Assembly (NCBI GenBank): GCA_001600615.1
Contig: BCKK01000002.1
Coordinates: 2,262,809-2,326,808, forward strand
Direction: 5' to 3'
Length of the DNA stretch: 64,000 nt
From: Dioszegia crocea
Lineage: Eukaryota; Basidiomycota; Tremellomycetes; Tremellales; Bulleribasidiaceae
Numbering within the stretch: position 1 is the stretch's first letter; every line of letters starts with the position of its first letter. Below are positions 24,444 through 34,213 of the stretch, piece after piece. The notes below the pieces were generated by a model. It did no database searches. It worked only from the letters and a program-made list of their open reading frames with translations, and was not told the origin of the DNA. The position numbers were made by a program, and so were the translations under genes.

Positions 24444-25080
24444 ATGCCCAACATCTTACAGGGAACAGTCACAAAAGCGGGAGCTATGGCCAAAACCATA
24501 ACAGTCACGGTGCGTGAGCTCAATTTTGACTGGACGGGCCAAGAGCTAATTGGCGCAGATCGAGAGACGGTTCGAGCATCCTAAATATCTCAAGCAAATG
24601 CTTAGACATACGAAGAAGCTAGTTCACGATGAATTACAGGGTGAGATGATCCCCGATAATTTTGGAGAGCGAAAACATGGTCAAACTGACCTTCCTTTAG
24701 AGGCGAAGATAGGCGATAGAGTCTCCATAACCCACACCCGACCATTATCCAGCTCGAAACACTTCTACCTCTCAGCCATCGACAGTCGACCAACTGATGG
24801 AATGCGGTCGGTGCCAATACAAGGTGGTGTGCCAGAACTACCACCACCGAAGACGATGGAGCAAGTGAGGAAGAGGGCGGCAGCGGTAGAGAAGAAGCGA
24901 GTGGAAGATGAGGCCAAGGCGGCGTCGGCGAGTGTCAGGGCAGAAGCGGCGTTAGAGGATTCAACGTGGAAGAAGACTAGGGACGAGGCGGCAGAGATAA
25001 CACCAGATGGAGGGGCAGGGATTGGGGAGATAGGACGGGCAGGTGAAAGTAGTAGGGCAGACGCCAGCCCAAGATTATGA
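24444..25080 (+). CDS. MRPS17: Mitochondrial small ribosomal subunit protein uS17m
   Basis: Ribosomal protein S17 family, binding 16S-type rRNA in the mitochondrial small subunit. Three exons fit: 24444-24509, 24559-24640 and 24701-25080, about 175 residues. The S17 OB-fold starts at once with MPNILQGTVTKAGAMAKTIT and continues through HPKYLKQMLRHTKK, then AKIGDRVSITHTRPLSSSKH, the best conserved stretch of the family. The C-terminal half is an extra Ala/Glu/Lys/Arg-rich tail (EQVRKRAAAVEKKRVEDEAK) absent from bacterial S17 but common in fungal mitochondrial homologues. The phase-1 junction restoring LQEAKIGD supports the second intron. The N-terminus is not a classical cleavable presequence. 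It converges on the tandem family at 25.4-28.0 kb. Confidence 0.92.
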
Positions 25081-25385
25081 GGATGGTATGTTTCAAGGTG
25101 TACGTCGTGCTTTTTTGTGTCGGATTGGGAGGTTTTGATTTTCCGGAACTCACAAGCTACATCATCCGGGAGTTCGTTCTACTCATTCTCCCAGTCATAG
25201 ATGGCATGTGACGCTAGGAAGATCCCGGAATCAACGTCACGGCTGCCTTCACTTAGTGCGCTATACAGGCAAGCAGCATCGAGGAAGATGACTCGGATGT
25301 GAGGTAGAGGGTCATGATACGGTGAGCAATACGCCATCACTAAGGTCCATGCGCATCTCTGCTGACTTATAGATACAGCAGACTT
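25081..25385. other. Convergent intergenic region
   Basis: This is the 3' flank of MRPS17 and of the first tandem paralogue. I see nothing further in it. Confidence 0.5.
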
Positions 25386-25969
25386 CTATCCCCTCACAGC
25401 CTTGATCGCCTTCTCCCTCAAATTCCCCTTCTTCCCCGCCGATATCGCATTATTGATGCTGATCTTCGTCACTCCGAACTGCACGCGCATCGTCAGCCCT
25501 GATCCCTCAAACTGAAGTTGTGGTGAAAGGGAAAACATACCTCCTCAGCCAACGCAGCCGTACCGATAGCCACCACTCCCTGTCCAATCACTCGATTCAT
25601 AAACGCCTCCCTCTTCTCCGGGGTCCAGCCTTCAACTGTGGACCAGTCCGTTGGGCTCGAGGCAGAGGTGGATGTCAAGGATGGAGTGATTGCCGCGGCG
25701 TTGCGGCCCTTCTTGGTTGGCGTGACTGGCGATGTGTCGGGGCCGGCTCGTTTGGCGGAGCTTCGAGCGGGTGACGTTTGGGATTTGGAAGATTTAGTGG
25801 GGGTGGGAGTGGATGGAGGCGCGGGAGATGTATCAGCAGCGTTGGCGGCTTCGTATAGGGACTCAAAGGTGGTGGAGCTGGGTGCCTGAGGTGTCGTCAG
25901 CCAGGGTCTATGCTTGTATGGGAGACGATGGAGGATGAACTGCGTCAAAGGGTAGGGTTCACTCACCAT
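25386..25969 (-). CDS. Tandem-family protein A (small, nuclear-looking, unknown function)
   Basis: No known family recognised. Three exons: the start codon alone (25969-25967), then 25885-25541 and 25478-25386, giving 146 residues. The first half is Ser/Thr/Pro/Lys-rich with basic clusters (SSAKRAGPD, PTKKGRN) that could be nuclear localisation signals. The last 65 or so residues are a compact domain: DWSTVEGWTPEKREAF, a helix with GQGVVAIGTAALAEEFGV, then TKISINNAISAG, NLREK and KAVRG at the end. The middle reads like a helix-turn-helix, which is an inference from pattern only. Introns follow the ATG and split LAEE/FGV; both positions are shared with the two neighbours. A 268-codon open run beginning upstream has no ATG and reads through the first intron. 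Confidence 0.75.
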
Positions 25970-26379
25970 CTTGTGGGTGCTTGACCGGTACTTTTGATGA
26001 GGCAGAGATATGGAAGATGGAAGGATGAAGGGACGAGGAGCATCAGGACGGAGGGGAAAGTCCGATCGTTCTCGGGTCATCCTTGCTGACTCAGCAGGTG
26101 AGGGTCGGGAAGTGATGGTGCCTGCGCCCAAACTCAGTGGGGGGTCAGTTCCGCCAAGTCGGTCGGGACCGAGCTCCTGCTTGTGGGGTCGCCGTTGCTC
26201 GAGGTACAAAGAGGGTGGCGGAGTTGAAAGGGTCGACACATGCTTGGGCTCGTTTTGGCTGGAGGGACGACAGAGAGAAGGGGGAGTGATTAGCGTCAAC
26301 GCCGACCGGGATCAAGAAGAGAATTTGCATTCACATCGCTCATCTCATGCTGATCTAGCCACACCTCTTTGAATGCCTA
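25970..26379. promoter_or_regulatory. Promoter region of tandem-family gene A
   Basis: This 410-base spacer lies between the start of gene A and the stop of gene B, which are on the same strand. It has no clear TATA box and no extra gene. Confidence 0.4.
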
Positions 26380-26909
26380 CTATCCCCTCACCGCCTTGGC
26401 CGCCTTGTCTCGAAGGTTTCCCGGCCTGTTAGGGGCGAGTGCGTTCTGCATACTCTTTGCCGTGACCCCAAACTGATCGTCAGCCACCTACTCCACCTCC
26501 TTGAAAAGGGAAAGACTCACTTCCAGGGCTAGAGCAGCCATTCCAATCCCTGAAGCTCCCTTACTGATGCATTGCGCAATGACCGCTTCTTTCTTCTCCG
26601 CCGTCCAACCCTCAATCTTGGACCAGTCTGAGGTGGAGTTGTTTGCCTCGACTCCAGCCCCGGTTGACGTTTTGGAAGGAGAGCCAGGAGTGGAAATAGG
26701 GATTTTCCGGGCTTGTTTGGAAGGGGTCGAGGGGAGTTTGTTGGGTGAGGCGCGCTTCTTGTTGGCTTTGGTAGGAGGGGTGGAAGCAGGAGAGGATTCG
26801 CCGTCCTGATCGTCGTTGCTTTCGGAATCGGTTGGCTTAGTCTATATCGTCAGCCTGATGGACTGATTCCGATCACTCAACTTCGAGCAGCCATCACACT
26901 ACTTACCAT
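26380..26909 (-). CDS. Tandem-family protein B (small, nuclear-looking, unknown function)
   Basis: Paralogue of its two neighbours. Exons: ATG alone (26909-26907), 26841-26521 and 26472-26380, 138 residues. The second intron is only 48 bases. The N-terminal half is acidic then basic and Ser/Pro-rich (TDSESNDDQDGESSP, KKRASPNKLPSTPSKQARK). The C-terminal domain reads SDWSKIEGWTAEKKEAV, then KGASGIGMAALALEFGV, SMQNALAPNRPGNLRDK and KAVRG before the stop. Compared with A it keeps the WSxxEGWTxEKxEA start, the (A/T)ALAxEFGVT core and the GNLRxKAxKAVRG end. Differences are spread over the whole domain, so this is an old duplication rather than a recent copy. The function is unknown; a DNA- or histone-tail-binding role is only a guess. 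Confidence 0.75.
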
Positions 26910-27465
26910 CTTTGCTGTTTGCTTGACGTGGATGAGTTGGAGATTAAGGGTTTGAGATGGGGATCGGTGGATGAAATTCTCGATGGAAAGAGGTAAGCAT
27001 GGAAGAGAACGAGACTTCTCGAGCTCCCCCAGCGGTGCCCGCACGCTTCGGGCTCAGCTCGGTGCCATCAGATCGCGTTCTCTCCAGCTTTACCCACCCA
27101 TGCAATGTCCAGGCGGCGCCCGTGCCTGAGGCTTGATACCTTGGTGAGGAAAGGGGTCTCTCCTTTGGATCTGCGCCCGCAACAGATCACTGACGAACGT
27201 CCTTTGGCTGATTAGCGCCTAATACAGAAAGAGGACCTTTTTTGGCGGTGCGGAGTCTCGTGTGGGGTGGGTGCTAGTCAGGGCCTCATGGCCAGTAGGG
27301 TAGGATCCGAGCCCATCGTAAGTTCCCCTCTGTGGGTTTGCGTGGACGAGACAATAGAACAAAGTTATTGCATCAGCCGCATGGAAGGAGATCATTCAAG
27401 ATGCATCAAGATCACGAGAATGGCAGCGACGAATTAAGCTCATACGTCTAGTTCCCCGACTCCCG
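26910..27465. promoter_or_regulatory. Promoter region of tandem-family gene B
   Basis: This 556-base spacer lies upstream of gene B, behind the 3' end of gene C. I see no gene, tRNA or clear TATA box in it. Confidence 0.4.
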
Positions 27466-28038
27466 CTAGACCCCCCGCGCCGTCTTGAGGAGTTTCCCTC
27501 GGAGATTGCTCGGCCTTCCTGACTGAATGGCGTTGGAAAGGGCAACCTTGGGGACGTTGAACTGCAGAAATCAGCAAAAGATCATACCATGATTATCGAC
27601 CCAGCAGACATAAGAGGACGTTACACTCACCATTTCAGCCAAATTGGTCATCCCCACACTCGACGATCCGACGCTGATCAGATGATCCACCAGTGCCTCC
27701 CTCTTCTCAGGTGTCAAACCTTCGACAGCACTCCAGTTGACACCACCTGGGCTCGCTCCGCCGATGACTTTTGAGCCTGATGGCAACGCCGCAGTGGATG
27801 TCTTGCGGGCTTTGGCTTTGGGGTTGGGGGTCGAGGGGGCCTCCCCGGCGCTACGTTTGGCCGAAGACTTTTTGGGGGTGTCGGCGGGGATGTCGTCGGA
27901 TTGGGAGGGGGAGAGGGCAGACATGTTGTCTTTGGTGTCGGTATCGGAGGGAGAAGTAGATGTGGATCGTTTGATTGCCTGAGGTCACGTCAGCCCGGCA
28001 TTCATCAGAGACTCGATCCAGCTGATCAGACGTACCAT
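27466..28038 (-). CDS. Tandem-family protein C (small, nuclear-looking, unknown function)
   Basis: Third paralogue of the array. Exons: ATG alone (28038-28036), 27978-27631 and 27561-27466, 148 residues. It begins MAIKRSTSTSPSDTD, is acidic and Ser-rich for about 40 residues, then basic (KKSSAKRSAGE, PKAKARKTS). The C-terminal domain is VNWSAVEGLTPEKREAL, SVGSSSVGMTNLAEMFNV, VALSNAIQSGRPSNLRGK and a KTARGV end. It is the most divergent of the three: W becomes L in EGWT, and FGVT becomes FNVP. It keeps both shared intron positions, including the one directly after the start codon. It also has the clearest TATA box of the array, 115 bases upstream. Confidence 0.75.
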
Positions 28039-28569
28039 GATGTTAGATGAGTTTCGGTAGATCGTATGTTGTGACTGGGAGGTCGTAAGAGGGCTATCTG
28101 AGGATGAGAAGTTGGTTGACAGAAAAAGGGGGAAGAGATCATTGATCAAGAGTATATAGGATCCGATCTCAAAGGGCGTAACAGCGTATCCGCGATGGGC
28201 GCTGCTCGCTTGCTGTACATCCTGTCCTCACACACGAAAGGGGCCACAAGTCAGCAGATTAGCTCAAATTAGCGGGCCGAGAGGTTTGGGCGATACGCCG
28301 TGCCTGATGGGCGGGAAGGAGGGTGGTGGCGCCTCGCCTCGAGTCGCACACAACGAGCGGAAAGAGGGGTCCTTTGGATTCGTGCCTGCGCCTTGATGGG
28401 ATTTTGAAAGAGGTCCAAGCCGGGAATCCCGGCTTTGGGAGCGAGTGTGGCATTGATGAGGTATGTCTATAGCACTCGATTGTCTCAACCATACACTGTG
28501 TCCATGAGCGTCGAACACCAGATGTAGCCCTAGCCGGGAGATGTACTCACAAGTTTCGTTACGATCGCC
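28039..28569. other. Spacer with the promoter of gene C
   Basis: This lies between gene C and the 3' end of the dehydrogenase gene on the same strand. Two overlapping minus-strand frames of 77 and 84 codons (28259-28518) have no domain and are not called. Confidence 0.5.
28153..28158 (-). promoter_or_regulatory. Probable TATA box of tandem-family gene C
   Basis: A TATATA core lies about 115 bases before the ATG of gene C (the minus strand reads CCTATATACTC). The spacing resembles the other TATA-containing genes of this window. Confidence 0.45.
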
Positions 28570-30040
28570 CTATGCTGGAGGTCCATCCTTCCATCCCCTC
28601 TCCACTCCTTGCTCTTGCTTTTTCTTCAGCCACTCCAGAACGACACTTCAAGATCAGCTAAGGCCTTTCCAAGAGTGGAGTGAGAACTGACCTGAAGTCT
28701 TTGGTTGCCATCTCGCCTTCACCTTCTGAGCATACCGAATCGTACACGCTCTTCGCGGCCCATCCTAGTGGTGACGGTAGATCATACTGATGTGCTGCAT
28801 GTAGAGCAAGACCGACATCCTAATAAGGGTCAACATTGACTCGATCGACAGATGGGAGTGAAGACAGACAAACCTTCAACATCAGACGCGACTGGAAACC
28901 GCCCGTGTAACCTCTGGACCCGGGGCTATTCTCCACTTCCGCTAACGGTGTGTTGACGCGAGATGACCATGATTGACCTTCAAGTCAGCTCTTGACTATA
29001 TTGCCGACATACCGGATGACGAGTTGATGACATTATGCAGTAACAGAGGGTCAATTCCAAGCGACCGACCCAATGACAAGCCTTCCGCCAGACCAATCTG
29101 ATTGATGGCCAAGATCAGGCTGCCATTAGCTTAGATATAGGCAACGGCTTACTTGTTGCACACCTTAACCCCTACACCTGTCCCATTTGCACCGCAAGCA
29201 ATCACTCCGCCTTCCCTCGCCATTCGAGATAGCAGAGGCACAGCATGGGCTGTCGCCGTTGATGATGGCGAGCCGAACATGATTGTCAAAGACCCAGCTG
29301 CGGCTGCCACGATACCTATTAGGAGTAAGCTCAAGAAATCGGGAACACATATTCGCAATCTGGAAATCTCACCCCCTGACACCGGCGCGTCAAGCATCAA
29401 TACTCTGCCTTCCGTCTCCTCATGTATTCGCGCAGCGACGGCCATGGCTACTGTTGGGTCTAGTGTCGTCTGGTCGATAAGTATAGTATGTGGGGTAGAA
29501 GACGTCTCGGCATTGGTAGCCGTTCCCGCTGCATCGACCTGATCAGGTTTCGGGAGAGGTTCTGTGTTCTTCGGTAGCGATTGTAGTCCGGACAAGATTC
29601 CGCTGCTGCTGTCTAGGTATACAGCCTCGACTTGCGGTGTAGACGGCAGCATAGTCACAATACGAGAAGCGGCTAGTGCCATTCTGGCCTAGTCAGCGGA
29701 GCGGTAAACCTCAGTACAGCTGAAGTACTCACTCCTTGCCAGATCCCACTCGCCTGACCCTCCGAGCAAGCTCGTCCCCACCTTTCTGCCTGATTTCCGC
29801 CAAAAATGCCTCGGCATTCTTCTCGCTCTGCTCGCAGATGAAGAACTCGGGTAGCTCTCCCTTTCCAGAACCACTAGCATGAGCCAAGTACGTCTTGGTG
29901 AAGAGGTTCATTGCCATGGGGTGACCTGGTCCTGTGTCAGCTCAGAGCGGTACAACGTGTAGGGCAGACATACCCATTGCGCCGAGGCCCACCCATCCTA
30001 CAGACGACGCTCGAGACAGTCGGGCGAGAGAGGTCCTCAT
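28570..30040 (-). CDS. HIBADH: 3-hydroxyisobutyrate dehydrogenase, mitochondrial
   Basis: NAD-dependent oxidation of 3-hydroxyisobutyrate to methylmalonate semialdehyde in valine breakdown, in the mitochondrial matrix. The N-terminus MRTSLARLSRASSV is a good presequence. The Rossmann signature is restored by splicing 30040-29974 to an exon starting at 29925: GWVGLGAMGHPMAMNL. Next come VTMLPSTPQVEAVY, the substrate loop LIDQTTLDPTVA, the DAPVSGG motif, and GTGVGVKVCNN with the catalytic Lys. Later exons give QIGLAEGLSLGRSLGID and the conserved FQSRLMLKDVGLALHAA; the end is SVVLEWLKKKQEQG and a short tail. About eight exons are joined by short introns. A polar insert of about 30 residues (NTEPLPKPDQVDAAGTATNA) lies in the N-terminal domain, where bacterial enzymes have none. 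Confidence 0.93.
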
Positions 30041-30304
30041 TGTTATTACAGTCGACAGCAGGTAGTTGTAGGGCTGTTGCGTATGGTACCCTGCTTCAGA
30101 CTCACGCTCTCCAGTGGTCAGTGGTCGCGTCGGGACTGCCTCATAACCGGTCCGGAGCCGATACATACCCGAAGCCCGGCCGGATCTTGCTGGGCGTTTC
30201 AGAGATGACGTGTTAATTTGGCTTTATTGATAACGTTTCAAACTCTGCTTTAGAGGGGAGCTGAGCACTTTCTTTACTTCGACACCTCATTCCTCTCGAC
30301 AGCC

Positions 30305-32414
30305 ATGCCTCGCTCCCCCTCCCCTTCAAGGAGCTACAACAACAGCAACTCCTCTCGCACGCCATACCGTGATCGAGGATACCGTCAAGAAGATGACAAG
30401 GCCGGACCGTCACGCTACTCGCAGGACGACAGGCGGCGAGTTGATGATCGCGACCGACCTCCATTCGATAGGAATGCAGGGCGGACATGGGGAAATTATC
30501 GGTCTCGGCGGGATGACGGACCCAGTGGGGGGTACAGAGGGAGAGGAGGCGGTGGGGGCGGATATAGAGGAAGGAGCAGGAGCCGCTCGAGAAGTTTGAG
30601 CATGGAGAGGGAGAGGCCAAGTGGGGATGATAGGTCGTATGATCGGTCACGACCACAAGACACTGGGGCGGGATATGATCGGCAACGAATTCCTATTGCG
30701 GCTTATTCGGACTCGGGAGAAGCTTCCGCCGTGGCGAGTAAATCTGGAAGCCCCGTTCGATCACGGAAAGCCGACTCTGCTACACCGGAAGAAGGGCAGA
30801 TCACCTCCCCGTCTGGTCCTTCTTCTGGCCTTCCCAATCGGCCTTCCAGCCCAGGTGCATCGTCCAGCCGGCCACGATCGCCCTCACCCGCACCAGCCCC
30901 AACGAGAGTTAGGCAAAGCAGATGGAGTGACGCGCCTGTTCCTCCTCCTGCCCCCTTGCCACTTTCGAGCAGGTTTGGGAGAGAAGATGATGGGTATGGC
31001 GCACGTCGGGGCGGATATCAGGGAGATCGGCCGTATAACGACAGAGGCGGAAGAGGCAGGGGTCGGGGTCGGGGTCGAGGTCGTGGTCGTGGAGGAGGAG
31101 ACTTTGGCGGTGATAATTACCGGAGTGACTATAATCGTGGAAATGACTGGAGAGATAGGGACAGGGACAGGGAAAGGGAAAGAGATAGGGGATACAATGT
31201 CGACCATTCCTCGCGTCGTTCTAGATCCCCAAGCCGATCAAGATCTCCAGCATCTAAGAGATCCGCCCTTGGTCGCTCTCGTTCCCGTACGCGATCCCCT
31301 CCTCCACCCAGTCGAGCCCCCCGTCATGTGTCTCGATCACGTTCCACAACTTCTTCACATCGCTCATCTCGGTACACATCCCCTGATCCCCGCCGTAGTC
31401 CCAACAAGCGAGACATCACCGCCTCTCCACTTGCACCTTCTCGGGTACCCGCCAACGACAGGGATATGGCGCCTGAGCGCAATCGCGGTCCAAATCGATA
31501 TCCTCAGTCAGACAATCGTCAGTCTACCATTCCTGCCTCACCCTTCCCCCTCGCTCGGCCTGTCCCAACCCCAGTGCCTCTGCATGGCAGTATCATGGGT
31601 CGCCTTCCTCCTGCCGGACCTCGAAGCGATAGGATCCCCTCGGGACCTCGATCCCTCCTCGCACCTTCCCCCCTCTTACCCCCTCCTCCACCTCCACAGG
31701 CCGACGTCCCACCTCCTCGCCCCCGAGATCCATCTCCACCTCCTCCACCGCCACCTGCAGAAACTCCAGTCTCTGCCGTTTCGGCCGAAACTCCTACTTC
31801 AGCCGGCCCGAGATTATCGTGGTCTGAGCGCAAACGCATATCCCCCCTAACTCAGACCTTTTCCGATGTCACCCCGAGCAATACCTACGCTGGTCCCTCG
31901 CACAGACCCATATCGGGGTATGACAAGGAATCGCATGATTCCCTCCATGAATGGCCGTACTTCCGAGAAGATACCAGACCCGACGCGCCTAGTCCACCTC
32001 CAGCGAGAGCTGAAACTCCACCTATGCCACAGCAAATGCAACCGCAGATGCCTCCCCCTCCTAGCGAAGAGGAATTGGCGGAACAGCGGCGAAACGAAGC
32101 AGAGGCGAGGATCTTGGCTGAGCTGCCGCAGCTAGCAGTAGGGTACATTGGCGGACAGTGGGAAGTCGAGGTGAGTCACTAATGCTGGACAGCGGACCAG
32201 AAGCAGAAACTGATTTCTCTAGGTGGACAGACATTATGCTATTCTCAAACCCCTGGAAATCCGCACTCTTCGTGCTCAAGCTGGACAACGTATCTACCAA
32301 GCCATGCTGTCGGACGCCGAATTGGAGAGGGAAATGGCGATGCAGAGGAGACAGGGGGTAGAGGCGCAGGAGTTGAAGGGGAGTATGGGGCTGGGTGTGT
32401 TCAGTGGGGTCTAA
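30305..32414 (+). CDS. Arg/Ser- and RGG-rich nuclear protein
   Basis: No single known family recognised; composition suggests an RNA-processing factor. Two exons: 30305-32170 and 32223-32414, 685 residues. The N-terminal third is rich in RS, RD and GGYRGRGGGGGGYRGR repeats; near 31050-31100 an uninterrupted run of Arg-Gly pairs resembles RGG-box RNA-binding regions. A further RS-rich block (SRRSRSPSRSRSPASKR) follows, then a Pro-rich region with PPPPPP runs. Only the last 120 or so residues look folded: a helix of Glu/Arg (EEELAEQRRNEAEARILAEL), then YIGGQWEVEVDRHYAILKPL and an acidic helix ending FSGV. No RRM, zinc finger or helicase motif is present. It is divergent from the dehydrogenase gene, with 264 bases between starts. 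Confidence 0.8.
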
Positions 32415-32503
32415 TCGGCGGGAGGATGGTTCATTACACGAGCTCGCAGAGAGGGAGTGCTAGTAGTATGCCATCAACCATGAATCTGTATATAGCTCTA
32501 TGC

Positions 32504-33646
32504 TCAGATATTCAGTTGTCCTGTACCCCATATCGCGCCTTTTCCAGTCAATTCCACCCTACCTCCCTCTCCTAAGCGACACTCCAGCCGACCCTGCCTC
32601 TCACTCATCTGATACGCGTCGAGGACGATATCCGTCGGCTTGCGTCCTTCAACCACCACGGGTGGGAGACGGCGGAATATGGTCGGAGAGAGGTAGTAGG
32701 CCGTCAAGAAGGCGTGGGCGGCTCCGGTCTGTAAGGAGTCAGTCAGTTTCATCGATCTTGAGGCGAAGTTGAAGCTGGGCGGGAGGTTGAAAAATAAGAC
32801 TTACGACTGGATCCTCGTCTATACCCACGCCCGGAGCAAAGACTCGAGATCGTATGACCATCCTTCCCGCTGAGTTCTCGCTAGTGATGATTTGAGTGAG
32901 GATAATGAGACCTTTGCTGATGCTCAACTGCTTGGTAAGCTCAGTATTTTGAATGTAGAGGAAGAAATTCACCAAGCCCTTGATATCAGGCTTCAAGGAA
33001 GTTATCGGGACATCCCCATTCAACTCGATAATCACGGATTCCTCGCCTGACCATGCGAATGTAAAGACATTTGAGACAGCCCCGGCGTCCTTCAATTGAG
33101 GGACCGCCGATCCGATAAGCCCGGATATCCTGGAGAAGGTCGAACTTGTGTCGGAGTCTTCGATATCATTTAGTGCTTCGGCTGTTAGAGCCGGAAGCGA
33201 GATGGTAACGTCGAGTGAAGCCTGGGATCTGCCGTCAACAGCGGGAGCGGCCGGGCCACGAGTAGCAATGAGATCCCCAGACCATCTCGTGGTGAATGTG
33301 AATGACTTCACTTCAGGATGGAGGTTGAAGAGGGCTGTAGCTGCAGCCAGAGTTGCATGACCGCAGAGGTTGACTTCCTGCCCATATCAGTTGCTGAGAT
33401 ACGGGGCGACAGATTGAGACTACGCACCACAGCCGGTGTCCACCATCTCAATCCCCATTTCCCATCCTCTCTCTCTACCACGAATGCAGTTTCGGCAAAG
33501 TTAAAATCACGCGCTGTGAGGCGTTTCCACTCGTCATCTGAGTCCTTGGGGTGTGAGGCTGGAAGAAGGACGACGGCAGCTTGATTACCGGACTGGGTCG
33601 AAGTGGGCAGGGTGAATGCGTTGACTAAGAAGAAGGGGAGGGACAT
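32504..33646 (-). CDS. PhzF-fold (phenazine biosynthesis-like) isomerase/epimerase
   Basis: Member of the PhzF/diaminopimelate-epimerase-fold superfamily, cytosolic and widespread in fungi; the substrate is unknown. Three exons start at ATG 33646, with introns near 33440-33370 and 32805-32727. Family motifs: FFLVNAFT near the N-terminus, SGNQAAVVLLP, the catalytic Glu in NFAETAFVV, WWTPAVEVNLCGHATLAAA with the GHAT strand, and DPVTGAAHAFLTAYY at the start of the second half. It ends ELTGKGAIWGTGQLNI, the usual last strand. Length (about 300 residues) and order match the family; no domain is missing. A minus-strand TATA box lies 75 bases upstream. Confidence 0.9.
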
Positions 33647-33720
33647 TTTCGAATTACTCTGGAAGAAACGACTTGCTTGGTCTCGTGCGTAAGAGAGAGA
33701 GAGAAGATCCCCTTACGGAC

Positions 33721-33726
33721 TTTATA
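33721..33726 (-). promoter_or_regulatory. TATA box of the PhzF-like gene
   Basis: The minus strand reads ACATATAAAG, about 75 bases before the start codon at 33646. Confidence 0.5.
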
Positions 33727-34102
33727 TGTACAGGGCAGCTCTCGAGTCGACAAGTGCAAGAAGTCTGCTGGATAATTTCGAGTCGACACATCTATTCACG
33801 CGTCGCTATTGTCATTTGCATCCAGCCGGTCGAATTTTGCCATAACCACAATTTGATACCGACTCACTTTCAACATACAAATCCTTATCCTGAACGACCA
33901 GCTACCCTTCTACACAGAAGTTACCAAGCCACACCCCACAAGAAGACTGAATCTGCTGCCAAATCGCCTCCCTCGGCCATCGGGCTTACGGCGTCGTGCC
34001 TGAGGCTTCCGGCGGAACTTTGAGTCCCGTTGGAACTTTTGCAATCGATAAGGCTTTGTAATGTTTGTCTGGTACTTTGAAGGCATCCCTTCACTCCTTG
34101 GA

Positions 34103-34109
34103 TATATAA
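34103..34109 (+). promoter_or_regulatory. TATA box of the AIF/FSP1-like gene
   Basis: GATATATAAAGG lies about 105 bases before the start codon at 34214 and is followed by short AGAT repeats and a C/A-rich leader. The 567-base divergent spacer 33647-34213 therefore carries one TATA box for each gene. Confidence 0.6.
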
Positions 34110-34213
34110 AGGCCGCAGATAGATAGATAGGATTCATACATACACCCCCCTCTGATTCTCACCTCAATAACACTTCGTCACTCCACCTCTTACCTACAGC
34201 AGCAGCTTCAGTC

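Noticed and set aside
25493..26299. A 268-codon open frame on the minus strand that could be one larger protein
   Set aside because: It begins with TTG, not ATG, and its second part runs through an intron with clean GTGAGT and CTCAG ends. The two neighbouring paralogues share that intron position, so the shorter spliced gene is better supported.
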